Positions 5,901-7,748 of a stretch of 7,748 nt of DNA are shown piece after piece. Source of the stretch: an uncultured Lysobacter sp. (GTDB lineage: Bacteria > Pseudomonadota > Gammaproteobacteria > Xanthomonadales > Xanthomonadaceae); NCBI GenBank assembly GCA_946479915.1, contig CAMLHR010000050.1, forward strand, positions 1 to 7,748, written 5' to 3'. The notes under the pieces are model-generated. The model saw only the letters and a list, made by a program, of their open reading frames with translations. It was not told where the DNA came from and did no database searches. A program made the translations under genes and the position numbers. The stretch's first letter is position 1; every line of letters starts with the position of its first letter.

Positions 5901-7193
5901 ATGCACCCCTCCCGACTGTTGCTGCCCCTCGCGCTCGCGCTAGCCTGCGCGTCCCTCCATGCCCAGGACACCGGCGAGGCGCCTGCCGCGCCGAACGATC
6001 CCGAGGCCGCGCTCGAGGCCCGCCCCGACGGCAGCGAGGCGGTGCCGCTCGACGAGATCCGCCGCTACGTCGCCGTGTTCAACATGGTCCGCGAGGCCTA
6101 TGTCGAACCGATCGACGACCACACGCTGATGCAGTCCGCCATCCGCGGCCTGCTGCGCGACCTGGATCCGCACAGCGCGTACCTGGAAGCCGACGACAGC
6201 GCCGACCTGCAGGAACGCACGCGGGGCGCGTACGAGGGCATCGGCGTGGAGATGGCCTGGGAAGACGACGGCACGCTCCGGGTCATCGCGCCGATCGACG
6301 ACACGCCCGCCGCGCGCGCCGGCATCAAGGCCGGCGACGTGATCGTCGCGGTGGACGGCAAGCCGGTCGAAGAGGCCGGCAACGATCCGCTGCGCGGCCC
6401 GCCCGGCAGCGAGATCGTGCTCACCATCGCGCGCGAAGGCCGTGACGACACGTTCGACGTGCCGATCCGGCGCGAGACGATCCGCGTGCCCAGCATCCGC
6501 TCGCGCCTGCTCGAGCCGGGCTTCGGCTATGCGCGCATCGCCATGTTCCAGGCCGACACGGGTGCGGACTTCGCGCGCGCGGTGGAGAAGCTGCAGGCGG
6601 AGGCCGGGGGCGACCTGCGCGGGCTGGTGATCGACCTGCGCAGCAACCCCGGCGGCCTGCTGACCACCGCGGTGCAGGTGGCCGACGAACTGCTGGAGCA
6701 GGGCACCATCGTCAGCACGCGCGGGCGCCTGGCGATCAGCGACACCACCTTCAGTGCGACGCCGGGCGACCGGCTCGACGGCGCACCGGTCGTGGTGCTG
6801 GTGGACGCCGGTTCCGCCAGCGCCGCCGAAGTGCTGGCCGGCGCCCTGCGCGACAACGACCGCGCGCGCGTCGTCGGCAGCCGCACCTTCGGCAAGGGCT
6901 CGGTGCAGACGGCGCTGCCGCTCGACAACGGCGATTCGGTGAAGCTGACCACCGCGCGCTACTACACGCCGGACGGCACCTCCATCCAGGCGCGGGGCAT
7001 CACGCCCGACGTGGTCCTGGAACCGACGGCGGACGGCGGGGACGCGGTGCGCCGGATCGTGTCGGAAGCCACGCTGCCCGGGCACCTGGACGCGGAAGGC
7101 GAAGGCGGGGCCGCGCACGAGCCCGGCGACGTGCTCGACGGCCAGGCCCCCATCGAAGCCGCGCTGGTCGAGCTGAAACGAATGGCAGGGTGA
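5901..7193 (+). CDS. ctpA: S41 carboxy-terminal processing protease (CtpA type)
   Basis: This periplasmic serine protease removes or degrades proteins from their C-termini. In Pseudomonas aeruginosa the CtpA of this neighbourhood, with its partner LbcA, degrades peptidoglycan endopeptidases. The 430-residue product has a signal peptide (residues 1-21, cleavage likely after L-H-A21). C16 is a poor lipobox fit, so a soluble protein is favoured. An N-terminal helical region with LDPHSAYL (88-95) is typical of the family, followed by a PDZ domain (about 105-190, GIGVEM near its start) and the S41 core (about 192-375). The catalytic Ser-Lys pair is S307 in GSASAAE and K332 in FGKGSVQ, with Q336. 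The 25-residue Ser-Lys spacing equals that of E. coli Prc (S452/K477). The tail after about 376 is variable. An in-frame TAA at 5889-5891 fixes the start at 5901, as the next Met is residue 62. There are 46 bp to envC, so it may be both co-transcribed and driven by its own promoter. Confidence 0.95.
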   Translation: MHPSRLLLPLALALACASLHAQDTGEAPAAPNDPEAALEARPDGSEAVPLDEIRRYVAVFNMVREAYVEPIDDHTLMQSAIRGLLRDLDPHSAYLEADDSADLQERTRGAYEGIGVEMAWEDDGTLRVIAPIDDTPAARAGIKAGDVIVAVDGKPVEEAGNDPLRGPPGSEIVLTIAREGRDDTFDVPIRRETIRVPSIRSRLLEPGFGYARIAMFQADTGADFARAVEKLQAEAGGDLRGLVIDLRSNPGGLLTTAVQVADELLEQGTIVSTRGRLAISDTTFSATPGDRLDGAPVVVLVDAGSASAAEVLAGALRDNDRARVVGSRTFGKGSVQTALPLDNGDSVKLTTARYYTPDGTSIQARGITPDVVLEPTADGGDAVRRIVSEATLPGHLDAEGEGGAAHEPGDVLDGQAPIEAALVELKRMAG

Positions 7194-7202
7194 CGTTCCG
7201 CA

Positions 7203-7223
7203 CGGGTCGCTCCGCGCGACCCG
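7203..7223 (+). other. GC-rich hairpin after ctpA, without T run
   Basis: CGGGTCGC (7203-7210) and GCGACCCG (7216-7223) form a perfect 8-bp stem with a 5-nt loop, 10 bp past the ctpA stop. No T tract follows, so it is not a standard intrinsic terminator. It may protect the 3' end of the transcript, pause polymerase or be chance in GC-rich DNA. The rest of this 84-bp gap shows a possible TAGCAT -10 element at 7228-7233 for the ABC gene, with no good -35. Confidence 0.4.
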
Positions 7224-7277
7224 GCCGTAGCATGGCCGCTTGCCCGCATCCCGACGGGCGCCATGGCCGGGGACGTC

Positions 7278-7748
7278 ATGCTCACCATCCGCAACCTCAG
7301 CAAGACGTACGCCAACGGCGTGCGTGCCCTCGACAGCGTCAGCCTGGACATCCCGCGCGGCATGTTCGGCCTGCTCGGCCCCAACGGCGCGGGCAAGTCC
7401 TCGCTGATGCGCACGCTGGCGACGCTGCAGGAAGCCGACGGCGGCACCGCCACGCTCGAGGGCGCTGACGGCCAGCCCATCGACGTGCTGCGCGACAAGG
7501 CGGCGGTGCGCCGCCAGCTCGGCTACCTGCCGCAGGATTTCGGCGTCTATCCCAAGGTCAGCGCCGAGGACCTGCTGGAACACTTCGCCGTCCTCAAGGG
7601 CCTGTCCGCGCGCAAGCAGCGGCGCGAGGTGGTGGACGGCCTGCTGCAGCAGGTCAACCTGTGGGACGCGCGCAAGCGCCGGCTCGGCACGTTCTCCGGC
7701 GGCATGCGCCAGCGCTTCGGCATCGCGCAGGCGCTGCTCGGCAACCCG
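7278..7748 (+). CDS. ABC transporter ATP-binding protein, 3' end cut by window
   Basis: The first 157 residues of an ABC ATPase are present. They show the A-loop Y11 region, Walker A GPNGAGKS (34-41), the Q-loop Q86 in GYLPQDFGVYP, and a signature FSGGMRQR (139-146, with F where L is commoner). Walker B, the D-loop and the H-switch lie beyond the window edge. The GYLPQDFGVYP type of Q-loop and the single-domain start are common in NatA/CcmA-like ATPases that pair with ABC-2 exporters; the substrate cannot be told, and the permease should lie to the right. The ATG at 7278 is preferred because MLTIRNLSKTY begins at the conserved first strand and GGGGA lies 4 nt upstream. An in-frame ATG at 7263 would add five residues (MAGDV) but has a weaker binding site. 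The gene is on the same strand as ctpA after an 84-bp gap and is probably a separate unit. Confidence 0.95.
   Translation, partial: MLTIRNLSKTYANGVRALDSVSLDIPRGMFGLLGPNGAGKSSLMRTLATLQEADGGTATLEGADGQPIDVLRDKAAVRRQLGYLPQDFGVYPKVSAEDLLEHFAVLKGLSARKQRREVVDGLLQQVNLWDARKRRLGTFSGGMRQRFGIAQALLGNP

Noticed and set aside
4238..5971. Long minus-strand open frame opposite envC
   Set aside because: Low-complexity Arg/Ala/Gly sequence opposite a well supported gene, with no start signal or domain.
5940..7583. Long minus-strand open frame opposite ctpA and the ABC gene start
   Set aside because: It runs through two genes with clear catalytic motifs on the other strand and has no recognisable product.

Overview
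The window is a high-GC, densely coding stretch of a Gram-negative chromosome. Signal peptides, a lipoprotein, an EnvC-type septal amidase activator and the order gpmI-envC-ctpA point to a gammaproteobacterium. The protein sequences and composition look most like Lysobacterales/Xanthomonadaceae (Lysobacter, Luteimonas or similar); that assignment is an impression from sequence, not a search result. There are no RNA genes, insertion sequences, CRISPR arrays or phage genes.

Left part, minus strand (84-3050). Reading in the direction of transcription: a secreted repeat protein with seven VNG motifs every 18-19 residues (2376-3050), an M28-family zinc peptidase lipoprotein (569-2311), and a small MAPEG-family membrane protein (84-470). 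A strong intrinsic terminator (510-539) follows the peptidase, and a bidirectional hairpin terminator (22-48) lies beyond the MAPEG gene. A 31-base near-perfect palindrome (2310-2340) overlaps the ribosome binding region and start codon of the peptidase.

Right part, plus strand (3135-7748). A divergent 84-bp intergenic region separates the repeat-protein gene from gpmI (cofactor-independent phosphoglycerate mutase). gpmI overlaps envC by one base, and envC is followed after 46 bp by a CtpA-type S41 carboxy-terminal processing protease. This joins a glycolytic enzyme with two envelope proteins that control peptidoglycan hydrolysis, a linkage familiar in gammaproteobacteria. ctpA appears to have its own promoter, so close to the ATG that its mRNA is probably leaderless. 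The window ends inside an ABC transporter ATPase gene (7278 onward).

Overall this is mainly housekeeping envelope and glycolysis territory. The least understood item is the VNG-repeat secreted protein; the most testable regulatory ideas are the peptidase start-codon hairpin and the leaderless ctpA transcript. I see no convincing new defence, mobile or biosynthetic system.
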